Positions 1 through 8,789 of a stretch of DNA of 11,229 nucleotides are shown here, in pieces. The number at the start of each line of letters is the position of its first letter. Positions within the stretch are counted from its first letter, which is position 1. The position numbers and the translations under genes were made by a program. The stretch is from assembly GCA_014621425.1 (NCBI GenBank), contig JAANBB010000770.1, positions 1-11,229 of the forward strand. Direction: 5' to 3'. The notes beneath the pieces are model-generated. The model did no database searches. It was not told the origin of the DNA and was given only the letters and a program-made list of their open reading frames with translations. This DNA comes from Cylindrodendrum hubeiense (Eukaryota > Ascomycota > Sordariomycetes > Hypocreales > Nectriaceae).

Positions 1-82
1 CGGCGATACCGGACGATGAGCCCGCGGTCGGGAGAGCCGGCGAGGTTGGCTTGAAGGACTTGTTGTTCCTTTTTTTCGGCAT
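1..82 (-). CDS. N-terminus of an unidentified protein (gene runs off the left edge)
   Basis: On the minus strand an ATG at 82-80 opens a frame that stays open to base 1, giving 27 codons and beginning MPKKRNNKSFKPTSPALP. The start is basic (KKR, K, K), then rich in Ser, Pro, Thr, Ala and Gly, like a disordered or nucleic-acid-contacting N-terminus. The ATG is the first in its frame after an upstream in-frame stop (TGA read from 214-212) and has G at -3, which fits a eukaryotic start. About 210 bases upstream on this strand contain no other ATG and are pyrimidine-rich, as in fungal leaders. I do not recognise the family; 27 residues are too few. No signal peptide or membrane segment is visible in the part present. 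Confidence rests on the start context and leader, not on homology. Confidence 0.6.
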   Translation of the reverse strand, partial: MPKKRNNKSFKPTSPALPTAGSSSGIA

Positions 83-291
83 GCCCGGGGGAGATCGCCT
101 AATGCACAGGGCGAGGTAGGGGGAAGCGAGAGAGGGAGGGAGACGAAAGAGAGGCGGCGTGCGAGCTCTTTTGTCCCGGTGAATGATGACGAGATCAAGT
201 TGAGGGTGGATTCAGGGTCGCCGTGGATGGATCTGATGAGTCAAGCTGGACTGGCCAACTGCGCTGCGCTGCGCCCGGATAGCGCTGAACT
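83..291 (-). promoter_or_regulatory. ATG-free, pyrimidine-rich 5' leader/core promoter of the left gene
   Basis: Read on the minus strand, the 209 bases before the start codon contain no ATG; the first upstream one is at 294-292. The stretch 115-155 is almost pure C/T (CTCCCTCCCTCTCTCGCTTCC-type), a common feature just before or around fungal transcription starts. A possible TATA-like TATTTAG lies at 480-474 on the same strand, rather far away at about 390 bp from the ATG. The transcription start cannot be placed from sequence alone. Confidence 0.5.
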
Positions 292-446
292 CATCTCGCG
301 TGGCAGTGGGTAGCAGCGGGTAGCAGGGGACCGCCCCGCCCTAGGGAGTCTCGGTGCTGGGGTTTTAGTGAGTCACAGCGCTGCCAGCAGCAGTGTCAGC
401 GCTCTGTAGGCATCTACATGGACCTGGAGCCCCAGCTAGTGACTCA
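237..446. promoter_or_regulatory. Cluster of three TGASTCA (GCN4/CPC1/AP-1-type) sites
   Basis: Perfect 7-bp matches occur at 237-243 (TGAGTCA), 369-375 (TGAGTCA) and 440-446 (TGACTCA), about 155, 290 and 360 bp upstream of the left gene's ATG. The last two also share one more flanking base in inverted orientation (TGAGTCAC / GTGACTCA). TGASTCA is the known site of yeast Gcn4 and its fungal orthologues CPC1/CpcA, bZIP activators of amino-acid-starvation genes. Only one further copy was found in the window (5919-5925). The same interval has three AGCGCT palindromes (281-286, 377-382, 398-403). The inferred target is the left gene. Confidence 0.5.
308..326. repeat. Short direct repeat GGGTAGCAG x2
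   Basis: GGGTAGCAG occurs at 308-316 and 318-326, one base apart, within the presumed upstream region of the left gene. This is a minor local duplication with no function inferred. Confidence 0.5.
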
Positions 447-559
447 TGTGGATGGGGAGTCCCTGTACACTACCTAAATAACTTCAGCGACACTTTTGCA
501 CATCCTCAGACGGGGCGGCGGCTTCACGACGAGACGCCACAGCCGAAGATCGATCGCCT

Positions 560-1150
560 GGCAGGGTGACCACCGCGAGGTCCGGCGCACACGCCCAGAG
601 ACACGCCCCCCAGGACCCAGGACCCAGGGCCCAAGTCCAAAGTGAAGCAAGACATCCAGGTCGAGCTCAGCCCAGGCTCAGCCTTTCAAGGATCCATTCA
701 AGGGTCCATTCAAGGATTCACTCAAGGATTCACTCCAGGATTCATCCCGGGATCCAAAGCGTCATCCACTCTCATTTCGAGGTGCAGTATGCTCACTCGC
801 GGGCAACGCAGCCGCCAGTCTCGGGCCCAGGCAGAACAGCCCCCAGAACAGCCCCCAAGCAACCACCACAACTCGGCAACTGTCACTTACAAAGCATCCA
901 CACCGATGAGCTTCGTCATCTCGTGACGCCACCCAGCATCCCCCTTCTCGCCTGTCACCATCCTATCTCGTTCGCTTTCCTTTGTCCTCCTGCGGCCCGA
1001 ATGCGCCACGCGGCATATTGAATCAACTAACTCGTGATGTGCCCCTCGTTCCCGAGTTTGAGGCCACTTACACCGAGTGCCGGTTTCAAGCCCGTCACCG
1101 TCCGTCCGTCTTCGGGCCACGCTAATGTGTAATCTTGCCGTCGGCAAGGA
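560..1150. other. Intergenic stretch with no supported gene
   Basis: Apart from the 12-bp repeat, this stretch is C-rich and unique. Two overlapping open frames on plus (566-1021 and 642-926) open only with GTG and exist because stops are rare in C-rich DNA. A minus frame (1147-887) overlaps them. None shows a fungal start context, splice signals or recognisable protein sequence. Confidence 0.5.
687..758 (+). repeat. 12-bp tandem repeat, six units
   Basis: Six consecutive 12-bp units begin at 687, 699, 711, 723, 735 and 747, with consensus CAAGGATTCACT. Units 3 and 4 are identical; units 1 and 2 carry GATCCATT/GGTCCATT; units 5 and 6 have drifted (CCAGGATTCATC, CCGGGATCCAAA). Because 12 is a multiple of three, all frames read four-residue repeats, for example an FxQG-like or RIHS-like pattern. 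No frame through it has an ATG start, so I treat it as a non-coding minisatellite rather than a repeat protein. Confidence 0.85.
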
Positions 1151-1157
1151 TGTCCTG

Positions 1158-1165
1158 TATTTAAG
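1158..1165 (+). promoter_or_regulatory. TATA-like box TATTTAAG
   Basis: TATTTAAG sits in GC-rich surroundings (followed by CCCCGCCGAC) and would suit a plus-strand TATA box for a transcript starting around 1190-1250. No convincing coding exon follows, so it may be a chance match or drive a non-coding RNA. Confidence 0.25.
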
Positions 1166-1169
1166 CCCC

Positions 1170-2690
1170 GCCGACTATCAGCTGTCAACACCGTGGCTAT
1201 CTCCTTGTGTCAGAGTGTGATGCCATTGCTTGGGCCAAGCCATTGTTTGGTCAGACGGAGACATTCTCCCAACCCTCACCGGCATGTCGAGAGCAGTGCG
1301 CAACTGTGCCGATCGTGACTCTACTCATGCTTACCGATTGGCGTTCCGTGGTTTTAACTCGCTGTTGAAAAACAAGGCAATCCGTGTTGCCGTGGCATTG
1401 CCGAGGCTTGCCTTTGGTTATCTTTCTGTCCAGGTAGCCTAGAAAGGGGCGTAGAGAACTCACCACTGCAACCCGGTGATACCCCGTAACTGTCGCGCAT
1501 CCCGTGCCGTCTGGATGGACTCTCAGCACCCTCAACTCAGCCAGCAAGGCATCTCGGATCCAATTATGGCTCCAATCTTGAGGCATCCAACAGCCGCAGA
1601 CTGACATCATTCCGCAGCTATTTCGCAACGTGTTGGTTATGCCTATCGCAGTCAGCACGAATCAACGTCGATATCACCACTTCCCACCAAGTGCCGTCAG
1701 GTTGTGCTGCTTGCTTATCTGAGCCATCGACAGCGGGTTTGCTCCCTCGTAGCCTAGACCAGGCGAGACAAGTAGTGTCGTCCAGCATAGTTTGGCATGA
1801 ACCACGGATACTTGCATTGTACGCCTCGTTCATTACAGCGGGGTAAAGTGTCACATATATCCTTCCGATCATCCAGAAACCAGAGACACTGAGATCGACT
1901 GTGGCCGCAAAGCCTATAGCGGTACTCGGATCGAGAGGTTCTATGTCACAAGTCAAGTCAGGATCACAGCTTCCATAAATTGAGGCTACGCAACATGCCT
2001 ACCACCTGAAAACCTCCGCTGAAACCCGTTTCGCTCCAAACTGGTAAGAATAACCATGGGAATGGGTTTAGGGAGAAAATGTCTTGATCAACCTGATACT
2101 CTGCCAGTCCCTTTGTCGCTTGGTGCCAAATGGGCGCTCCAGCTGGTATGAGACAGCGGTGGAGGTAGGAGAAAGGCCCAGGTAGCCATTGGGGATGGGT
2201 TCCTACCCCTCAAAAGGTGTTTGAAGTGCCGCTGGGTCACAGTGATTCCACAGATAATTGGTTACCGACAGAGACTGAAGCTGTGTTGCCGGGGCGTTGC
2301 CACGTATCACTTCCTTCATCCTATCCCTATCGCCACCTTCTTCTCTAGGGATGGCCTGGGCAGTCAGCGCACTGCTGCCAAGTTCCTGTCGCGCGCAAGG
2401 TAAGCACCCGTGAGTAAGAGGCGGACACAGCACCGATGGTCCTTCATCAAGGCGCCATCCCGCGGCTTAGTGCCGATGGAGTGGTGGCCGACCTAGATGG
2501 TCTTGTTTGACGACAGCCTGATCTGGAAGGACGAAGCGAATAAATATCGAAACGGGCCTCCTTTAAGCCCAATTTGATAAGGCAATCAACTTGACCATCC
2601 TGATCAGGCCCAGGTTTGCCCTCAAGACTTCCCATGATGGCGTTTCTTGTTCGTTTCGGGAGATCCTCTGAAATTATTCTCTGTATGAAC
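1170..2690. other. Intergenic stretch, no supported gene
   Basis: Balanced base composition, no long repeats. The longest frames are on the minus strand (1658-1251, 135 codons; 1956-1618, 112 codons, opening with TTG). Neither has a recognisable motif. Isolated splice-like signals occur: donor GTAACT at 1486 with branch point CTGAC 1601-1605 and acceptor CAG 1615-1617, and tandem donors GTAAGC at 2400 and GTGAGT at 2410. They do not join open frames. A minus frame 2698-2447 reads like a charged protein (FIQRIISEDLPKRTR near its start) but opens with GTG two codons after a stop. Confidence 0.45.
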
Positions 2691-2790
2691 TTTGTCACTG
2701 TCTAGAAGTTTGCTCCAGGGCAATTCTAATCCCTTAACATCTACGTGTCACAAGTCAAATAATGTGTGGTTACCTTCGTGGAGCAGCATT

Positions 2791-2806
2791 GGCCTCGCGC
2801 GAGGCC
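2791..2806. repeat. 16-bp perfect palindrome GGCCTCGCGCGAGGCC
   Basis: GGCCTCGC is followed directly by its exact reverse complement GCGAGGCC. The core TCGCGCGA resembles overlapping copies of the CGCG core bound by APSES regulators (StuA type) and by MBF-like factors. It lies in unremarkable intergenic sequence. It could be a dimeric regulator site or chance. Confidence 0.6.
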
Positions 2807-2809
2807 GAC

Positions 2810-4160
2810 AACTTCTCAGGCCATTATTCTGCCAAAGCTATACTTTAGTCGAGACCAAAACGAGGTCATTCGGGATAAGAACATGATGTTCAGAGTCTGA
2901 AGCCAGTAGCGCATTTAATGGAGGACGAGATGTCTTCTGACTTGGTCGGCCGAGATTTGTTCGTGGTGCTGAGAATCTTCGGCATGTGACAAGGGTTGTC
3001 TCTACCACGTACCGACTGCTGAGGTGTGCTCCATCTCAGGGCTGGAAAATAGAGTTGGGGCTGTCCTTGAAATTGGAGTAATGCATGTGTACCTAGTGAG
3101 GTCGCCAAGTACTCGGGGTCTTTTGTGGCTCAAAGGGAGCCTTGCCTGCATTGGCCCCCAACCTCATGGGCAGTCCGCGACACACGGTTGGCCATTCGAG
3201 ATGCAGGGCTAGGAAGGTATGAGACACACTTCTCTAAGATGACCGTTTTGGCTGCCAATGCTGTGATCGTGTATACGGGATTCTGTTGGGAGCTTGAAAT
3301 GTACGGAGTAGTGTTTGGTTGCATTAGGCGTCCGCCCCAAGTTTTGCGATTTGTGATCAGCCTATAGTAGTCCTACATGCCGGGACTGAAATGACCTTCT
3401 CCTTCGCGTTTCGGGCATAATCTGCTTGGCCAAGCAACTGGCCATGATAGGTGCAAACGATTCGAACAAGGGTCACTCAGGAGTGTAAGATCAAAGCACA
3501 CCTAGAGCACGTGGGTGGTGGTAAATATGAAGGCGCGGTGCTTGCCGTTAGCCCTGGCTAGCTGAGCGGCTCGTGTGTTGCCATACTCAGCGTGGCAGGT
3601 AAAGCTGAATAGAGACGCAAGGCCCTAGCCACAAGGATGGGGTGACATTATCATCATTCATCCTTCAGGGGCAGCCAAGGGAGCTGCAATACTGTACGAC
3701 TCCCATCCTCGAGCAAGCGAAGCAGGGTCTTGCTCTCCACAGTACATTCGGTCCCTCGGCTAGCGTCACCGGTTTGAAGACCCGAGCCGTGCTTTGCCCA
3801 AGTCAGGCCTGTTGGTTTGGATTGCTCTGCAGGGCGACGACAGGCTCACCGATCGGATGGCGATGAACTCAACCGGAATATCCCGGTGGGTAGGCGAATT
3901 GTACCGCCCGAGCCAAGTCCAACTTGGGGCCGTGTGTGTATGAATTCGCCGTCCATGCTCGACAAAGATGCCACGGGTAGTGGAATTGGAGGTTTTGTCG
4001 ACCTAATGCAGTGGCTAGCAGGGCTTAGCGTTATGATGGATTTTCTCGATGAGAACGACCAGCACTGCTTCCCAATTTAGAAAGCGCAAGGATGGACAAA
4101 TGTGCCCTGCAGTGTATGGGGTGGCTTGCTATGTCTGGTATCTCAAAGATTGCATCATTG
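2810..4160. other. Intergenic stretch, no supported gene
   Basis: Unique sequence with frequent stops in all frames; open frames are about 60-90 codons at most and overlap on both strands. One E-box CACGTG lies at 3508-3513. I see no splice-linked frames, RNA gene or mobile element ends. Confidence 0.5.
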
Positions 4161-4167
4161 CCATGAT

Positions 4168-4210
4168 GTGCGTACCTACAGTGGCTCAGAGATCTGAGGC
4201 AGGTACGTAC
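4168..4210. other. Two-tier inverted repeat (hairpin or cruciform)
   Basis: GTGCGTACCT at 4168-4177 pairs with AGGTACGTAC at 4201-4210: ten pairs, nine Watson-Crick and one G-T. Inside, CTCAGA (4185-4190) pairs with TCTGAG (4193-4198) around a two-base centre. The right arm also contains the palindrome GGTACGTACC (4202-4211). No T-run follows on plus, so it is not a Pol III or bacterial terminator. Possible roles are a DNA cruciform, a structured RNA element or a protein site; none is proven. Confidence 0.45.
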
Positions 4211-4738
4211 CCAAGTAAGCAAGCAGATCCGTAAAATCGAACGCATATTTGCGCATTGAAGGTTGGCTTGCCTTGCACTTCCTTTGCACTTCGTTGAGTT
4301 GCTTCAGAGGGCGTGAACGGATGCCGCCCTGCCCAGGGGTTAGTCCTTGGCAGGCGCAGGTACTTTTTGGTAGGTAGTTGACTGGTAGGGGTACTTCGGG
4401 AAGCCCACAGGACCATCGGCAAGGTCACGGGGCCATGTATAGGCTGTCAACAGTCGTCTCCCTTCCATGATAAATTGGTGGTGATGCGGAGGGGAGGGTA
4501 GGTACATAACAGGTGGTTGTATAGAGAAGCTCTGGCGCGTGATTAGCGTCTACCGCACCTGTTTCAGACCCAATGCTAGGGCCACTGACAGCCTGCTTGT
4601 GCGGTACGACGTAGGGCTCTGATATCTGGGGTGGTGGAGCCCCACCTCCCACTAGCCCTCTTCTGTCCAGCACAGTACGAGGGGCTGCTTGCCGGATGAT
4701 GGGTTCGCGGGGTGGCAGGCGCGGCCAATCGCGAGCAG

Positions 4739-4752
4739 CCAGCACGTGCTGG
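4739..4752. promoter_or_regulatory. 14-bp palindrome with central E-box (CCAGCACGTGCTGG)
   Basis: A perfect inverted repeat centred on CACGTG, the known core for bHLH proteins (Cbf1/Pho4/SREBP families in fungi). Extended dyad symmetry suits a homodimer. Other CACGTG copies lie at 3508-3513 and 6498-6503 without the extended symmetry. A CCAAT box occurs just upstream at about 4725. Confidence 0.4.
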
Positions 4753-4912
4753 GGCCTCTAGCGGAAGATCAGAGGACAGGGGGCCAGCAAGGCACCCGAA
4801 AACAGAGGCTCGACCGGTGAGGGATCGCCTGTGCATAGGTGGGCTGTGCGTGACAGCTCTTCGCTTGTTGATGCCAAACCTCACCCAACCAACCCTCGCC
4901 GCTCCGACGACT

Positions 4913-4992
4913 CCAATCCTCCAATCCTCCAATCCTCCAATCCTCCAATCCTCCGCTCACCCACTCATCCACTCATCCACTCGTCCACTCGC
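4913..4992 (+). repeat. 8-bp minisatellite in two blocks: (CCAATCCT)x5 then CCACTCAT-type x5
   Basis: Five exact copies of CCAATCCT run from 4913 to 4952. With the same 8-bp phase, five related units follow: CCGCTCAC, CCACTCAT, CCACTCAT, CCACTCGT, CCACTCGC (4953-4992). The shared CC.CTC. framework suggests one array whose halves have been separately homogenised. Each unit in the first half has a CCAAT box, the known target of the fungal HapB/C/E complex, repeated on one face at sub-helical spacing. It is probably slippage-generated; regulation is speculative. Confidence 0.9.
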
Positions 4993-4999
4993 ATCTCGG

Positions 5000-5480
5000 A
5001 CCCAGAGAGGAAGCGAGAATGACCGCTGTTAGAAGCTGGAAGCTGGAATCCCAAAGCCTTGCCCCAGCGTTGGCGCCGGGGGAGATGCAGCGACGGCCCA
5101 CCCATCTGCAGCAAGGGTCATGACCTTGCGGGCTGGCCATGAGGCTCCCAATGGCCAATTCGCGTGTAACAGCTACGGCTTTGACCGACAGTCGCCTTCC
5201 GGCGTCCCTCCGTGACGGCGATCGTCCCTGTGATTGCAATGGCGATGGTGATGAGATGGCCAACCCCAGAAAGCCGGGGTCAAGTGCACAAGGGCCACCA
5301 CCCACCCTGGCCAGTTTTTCATAGTCTCGCAGTCGATCCCAGGATGCTCCGCAATGGCCGCTTTGCCAACAACCTGCCGCCCTCTGTCCCGTTGCGCCAA
5401 CTTCATCCAGCATCCGGGACCGTTACACATCCTCCTGCAGCTCACATGCACACCTCCTGCTTGCTTGCCTACATTGGCGC
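5000..5480. other. C-rich intergenic stretch, no supported gene
   Basis: Long open frames overlap here on both strands (plus 5212-5634 and 5354-5833, minus 5413-4973 and 5451-5173). Simultaneous openness of several frames points to few stop triplets in C-rich DNA rather than a gene. A small direct repeat GAAGCTG x2 occurs near 5032-5045. Confidence 0.45.
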
Positions 5481-5484
5481 CGAC

Positions 5485-5528
5485 CCGCCGCCGCCCGCCG
5501 CCGTCGTGGGTACCGCTGCTGCTGCTGC
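5485..5528 (+). repeat. CCG-rich and GCT trinucleotide runs
   Basis: Imperfect CCG/CCCG repeats (5485-5503) are followed by a GCT run of about four and a half units (5515-5528). In frames open across the region these read as Pro and Ala runs, but no gene is supported. Confidence 0.7.
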
Positions 5529-5639
5529 CCTTTCCCTGGCCAAGGTCCAGGCCCTGCCATCCATGCCATCCAAGCTTGTCCCCATCACCCTATCACCCTT
5601 GCGGGATACGACTGCCGCCAGCGGAAGAGGTTGACATCT

Positions 5640-7680
5640 GGGCTTTAGTCACATGTCACATTGTACAGAGATCTTCCTGGGATCGAACCAAACGATTATT
5701 GGACTCGCTGGTCTTGGTCCTCGGTCGCAACCATGTTGAGCTTGAATGGCAGCAACGGCTTGCAGTCGCACCGCTTACACCATTGTCATCGACCACCATG
5801 TCAACCCTACATACAACCACCGGGCCTGATTGATGGGCCTCTAAGTAACGGCCCGATCCGATCCAAGGTTGAACCTGCCTCTCATTCGTCCTGGCCTCGT
5901 TTGCTCCGACCGCTGGCCTGACTCATGAGGACACCGGCCTTGAACGCCGCATGTCGCGTTCCCGGTGCTTGTCCGCATTTATGCCCGCCCAAGGCCTGAA
6001 ACGGACCATGAGGCATCGCACTGGCCTCCTCGGTGGGGTTTGCAGAGCCAGCTCGTACCAACACATTTCGAGACTAGTCAACGGGAGCCGACACCGATAC
6101 TAGATGGCTGCATGGCTTCTGCTGGAGAAACACGAGGACCTGCAGCCAGCGAGCTTCTCGCACTCCAAGTCTCCATCTCCCTCCTCCTTCCAGCCTCCAC
6201 CCCATGCCGGCGTTGAAAGTGGCCAGCGGCACCCCCTCCATTATCTTCGGGTACATGCGGATATTATTGGTCAATCTTCCAGCTGCACGATCGTCAGCGT
6301 TTCTTTGATTCGGTTTGATTCAATCGACATTTTGGGCAAGCCTTGATCGATCATCCGGCTCTGTCAGCTGTGGTCAAAGCATCCGGTCCTCCTGTCATCG
6401 ACCCGCTTCTACCGTTGACACTCTGATTTGGAGCGCTGCAGCGTCTGCGCCGTTGGGACGCATCCGCCATCTGTGGACATGAAACCTTCTTCGACTTCAC
6501 GTGTGGTTGTGTAATGTTAACGGGCTCCGCCCAGAGCCCGAGACATGGCCAGGATATCTGACAAGGGCAGTCGATCACTTTTCGCCCCGGACGAAGAGCA
6601 CGCCATGGGGTCAGCCACCTGGCTGTCGAAGTGCGTGGGGGAATTCACAGAACGGGGGCCTGATGAACCGCCGAGAGTGACCTGCCATGTTTGTTTGCGC
6701 CTCGTTGGCTGAGGGTGTGCTTTCCAAGCGATCGTGCGCCTAGTTGGTGGAGAACACCCCTTTGGCAGACAGAACATATCGGAGCCCCGTATCGATGGAC
6801 CTTCAAACACTCCATCATACTCGATCAGAGGTCATGGCCAGAAATATGATGCGCTGAATATTCCTCGCATGAACGCGTGGCCGCGAATAATACAGTCAGA
6901 CTCCAATCCAGGCACTCCACTATGAGTGGTTGGCAACCTGCTCACCACCGACCAATACTTCACGCTCTACCTGCAGTTACCCGTCTTTGGCGTCTTCCTT
7001 TCGTCAAAGCAGGTCCTTTCCCAATCAAAACAGTGTTTGTGGCGTTTCGTAGAAGCCCTTGACGGCCGGATGCTTGCATATTGATGCACTCGACCTGGTG
7101 CCGGTTGGATGGCCACAGTCTTCAGGCTCAGGACAGTCCCATTGCCTGCAGCTCCAGAATTTTACGAGCACCACGCTATCCGCAACTGAGATTGGTCTCT
7201 CAGTCTGCACCGTGAAGCCGACACCCAGTCCCACACTGTTCACCGGAAGATTTGTCGATTGAGATTGAGGCTCTGAGCATAGAGACCCAACGATGTAAGA
7301 CCATCCGGTCGCCGCAGTGGGCCGGGCCCTGAGCTCGTTCCGGCATCCACTTCACAGGAAGCTTCGAGGGCTTTGTTTGGTTCAACTCGCGAGAGGATTT
7401 TCGATCTGAAGCATTGTCCTGTAATTGGCACGGCTTCCTGCCTTTGATTGTTCCTGGGAACTCCGCCAATATTGTCAGCACCGTCCGGGACTTTCCCGTC
7501 TGCCAGTCATCGATGGTGGTAATACATTGCCATGCATCGCCTACAGTCCCTTCCCATGGTCCCAACTTGCCACAAAGATTCCCAAGGGAAAAGTTTACCT
7601 TCGATTAAAGAGACCAGGGTCGCCGGCGCCCCATATTTCTCATGTCTCCTTCCCGTTGTCTCAGGCTCTGCGCAACCTAG
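5640..7680. other. Intergenic stretch, no supported gene
   Basis: Unique sequence with short overlapping frames on both strands. Seen in it: an isolated TGACTCA (5919-5925), the 10-bp palindrome TGATCGATCA (6344-6353) and an E-box (6498-6503). No RNA gene, mobile element or convincing exon is visible. Confidence 0.5.
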
Positions 7681-7689
7681 TCGTCTCTA

Positions 7690-7914
7690 GTCAAAGGTCC
7701 CTCCCCCCCACCGGTATCCCCGAGTCTGTCATTATCCTTTGAGCCCCTCGGTAGACTGCTTGCTTGAGATTTAGCCCCCCTTTGCCTGTTCCTTGCTCGG
7801 CCTGTGCCACGGGTTCTCGCGGCTCCCCCTTGAACCTCTGGGCCCTCCTCAGCTTATTCCTGTGCGATCCCAGGTCAAGCCACCGCCGCTTGGGGCCGCA
7901 GCGAGGGTATATAG
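7690..7914 (+). promoter_or_regulatory. Candidate distal promoter with TATA box at 7908-7914
   Basis: C/T-rich DNA (7697-7860, including an 8-C run near 7705) leads to a clean TATATAG at 7908-7914 in a GC-rich setting. Downstream, no ATG occurs on plus until 8161, where a splice donor has already been met (8151). That order (TATA, ATG-free leader, donor) is what a fungal promoter with a non-coding first exon looks like. Its target would be the spliced frame further right or the gene beyond the window. The transcription start is not resolvable. Confidence 0.45.
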
Positions 7915-7939
7915 ACAGCCAGATCCTGCACCCGCGCGG

Positions 7940-8150
7940 TTGTGTCTTCTCATTAGATCGCCATTGTTGACCAAGTCCTCGCAGTCTACTTTAGCGTCGC
8001 CTCTCAGTATATTGTTACACCAAACATCGAACATTGTCGTCACTCGACGACCTGACGAAGACACCTTGGGCTTTTCCTCGAAGAACGCAACACCGAAAGG
8101 AATCGCATCAAGTCGGCAAAACCTATCCAAATACACGTTGGAAGACAAGG
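7940..8150 (+). other. Candidate non-coding first exon (5' leader)
   Basis: About 210 bases without ATG lie between the TATA box and donor GTGAGA at 8151 (exon end ...GACAAGG). The sequence contains CA/AC-rich segments such as CACCAAACATCGAACATTG, as is usual in fungal leaders. The left limit is approximate, placed 25-30 bases beyond the TATA box. Both strands are open here: the plus frame continues from upstream without an ATG, and the minus frame spans 8217-7849, so a coding reading cannot be fully excluded. Confidence 0.35.
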
Positions 8151-8668
8151 GTGAGACATCAATGTCTTTTTTTTTGAATGCGTCATGGTAGCTTTGAGTG
8201 ATTCGAATCCACAACACTACATGACAAATATCTGGGGCCGCTGCTTTCTATTTATTAGACCGGGGGCATGGGGGTGTTGCGCGGTTTTCGAACTGTTTTA
8301 GGTCTGTCTAGAGCTTCAGTCAATGAGGCGAATTCGCCCAAACGACCTTCTTGGCCTCGAATCCTGGCTGATCCAGTTACAGAGGGGCGAATGAATGACC
8401 ATCTTCGCATGGGATGCCAGTCCCTCCCCCGACTTGTCACGGAGAAAATAGGCGCAAGTGGTATCCGAAAGGAAAAGGCGGCCAGTCAGCAGCGTCAGCC
8501 CAATGCTCTCTCGTCCTCATTCTAACATTCTACGTCCATGGGTGGCGTTGAGTGTGATTCCCTCGTCGCCCTTCACTCTGTCACATTTCCAATCGATTCC
8601 CGTGTTCTATCCTGCCAAACAGGTCCTACATATCCCTTGAGACAAAAGCTGACGAGTTTGAATTCCAG
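8151..8668 (+). other. Candidate intron in the leader
   Basis: Donor GTGAGA at 8151; branch point CTGAC at 8649-8653, followed 15 bases later by acceptor CAG ending at 8668. Branch-to-acceptor spacing is typical of fungi; the 518-base length is long but usual for leader introns. A shorter alternative ends at CAG 8382 (branch CTGAT 8367-8371). A T9 run (8167-8175) follows the donor. Confidence 0.35.
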
Positions 8669-8789
8669 GGTCCTAACGGTATTCACCGGAAAACGTCCCT
8701 TGGACACAACTGCCCATCGAAGCCACGCGACCGACGGAAGGCGCCCAAGCTGGGTCCCTCAATAAAACTCTAGGGTATATGACCATGCA

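Noticed and set aside
566..1021. 151-codon frame with an RIHS-type repeat
   Set aside because: Opens with GTG and has no early ATG; the peptide repeat is just the 12-bp DNA minisatellite translated.
1251..1956. Minus-strand frames of 135 and 112 codons
   Set aside because: No recognisable motif, the second opens with TTG, and no intron joins them; lengths are near the chance level for this window.
2065..2072. GTTTAGGG telomere-like octamer
   Set aside because: Single copy, no TTAGGG array.
2400..2415. Tandem splice donors GTAAGC and GTGAGT
   Set aside because: No acceptor with branch point at fungal intron distance that continues an open frame.
2447..2698. Minus frame with a protein-like charged segment
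   Set aside because: Stop immediately upstream, only a GTG start, 83 codons, and no convincing splice partner; kept only as a note.
4182..4215. TGGCTCAGAGAT, resembling a tRNA A-box
   Set aside because: No matching B-box downstream and the sequence is better explained by the nested hairpin.
1170..4700. Possible RIP-mutated transposon relics
   Set aside because: Composition is balanced, with no AT-rich TpA-heavy blocks, no terminal repeats and no transposase or reverse transcriptase motifs.
5173..5833. Overlapping long ORFs (plus 5212-5634 and 5354-5833, minus 5451-5173 and 5413-4973)
   Set aside because: Several frames on both strands are open at once in C-rich DNA, products are low-complexity Pro/Ala/His, starts are GTG or lack context, and no splice or promoter signals fit.
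8200..8209. GATTCGAATC, resembling a tRNA T-loop/B-box
   Set aside because: It is a plain 10-bp palindrome; no A-box, acceptor stem or Pol III T-run arrangement on either strand.
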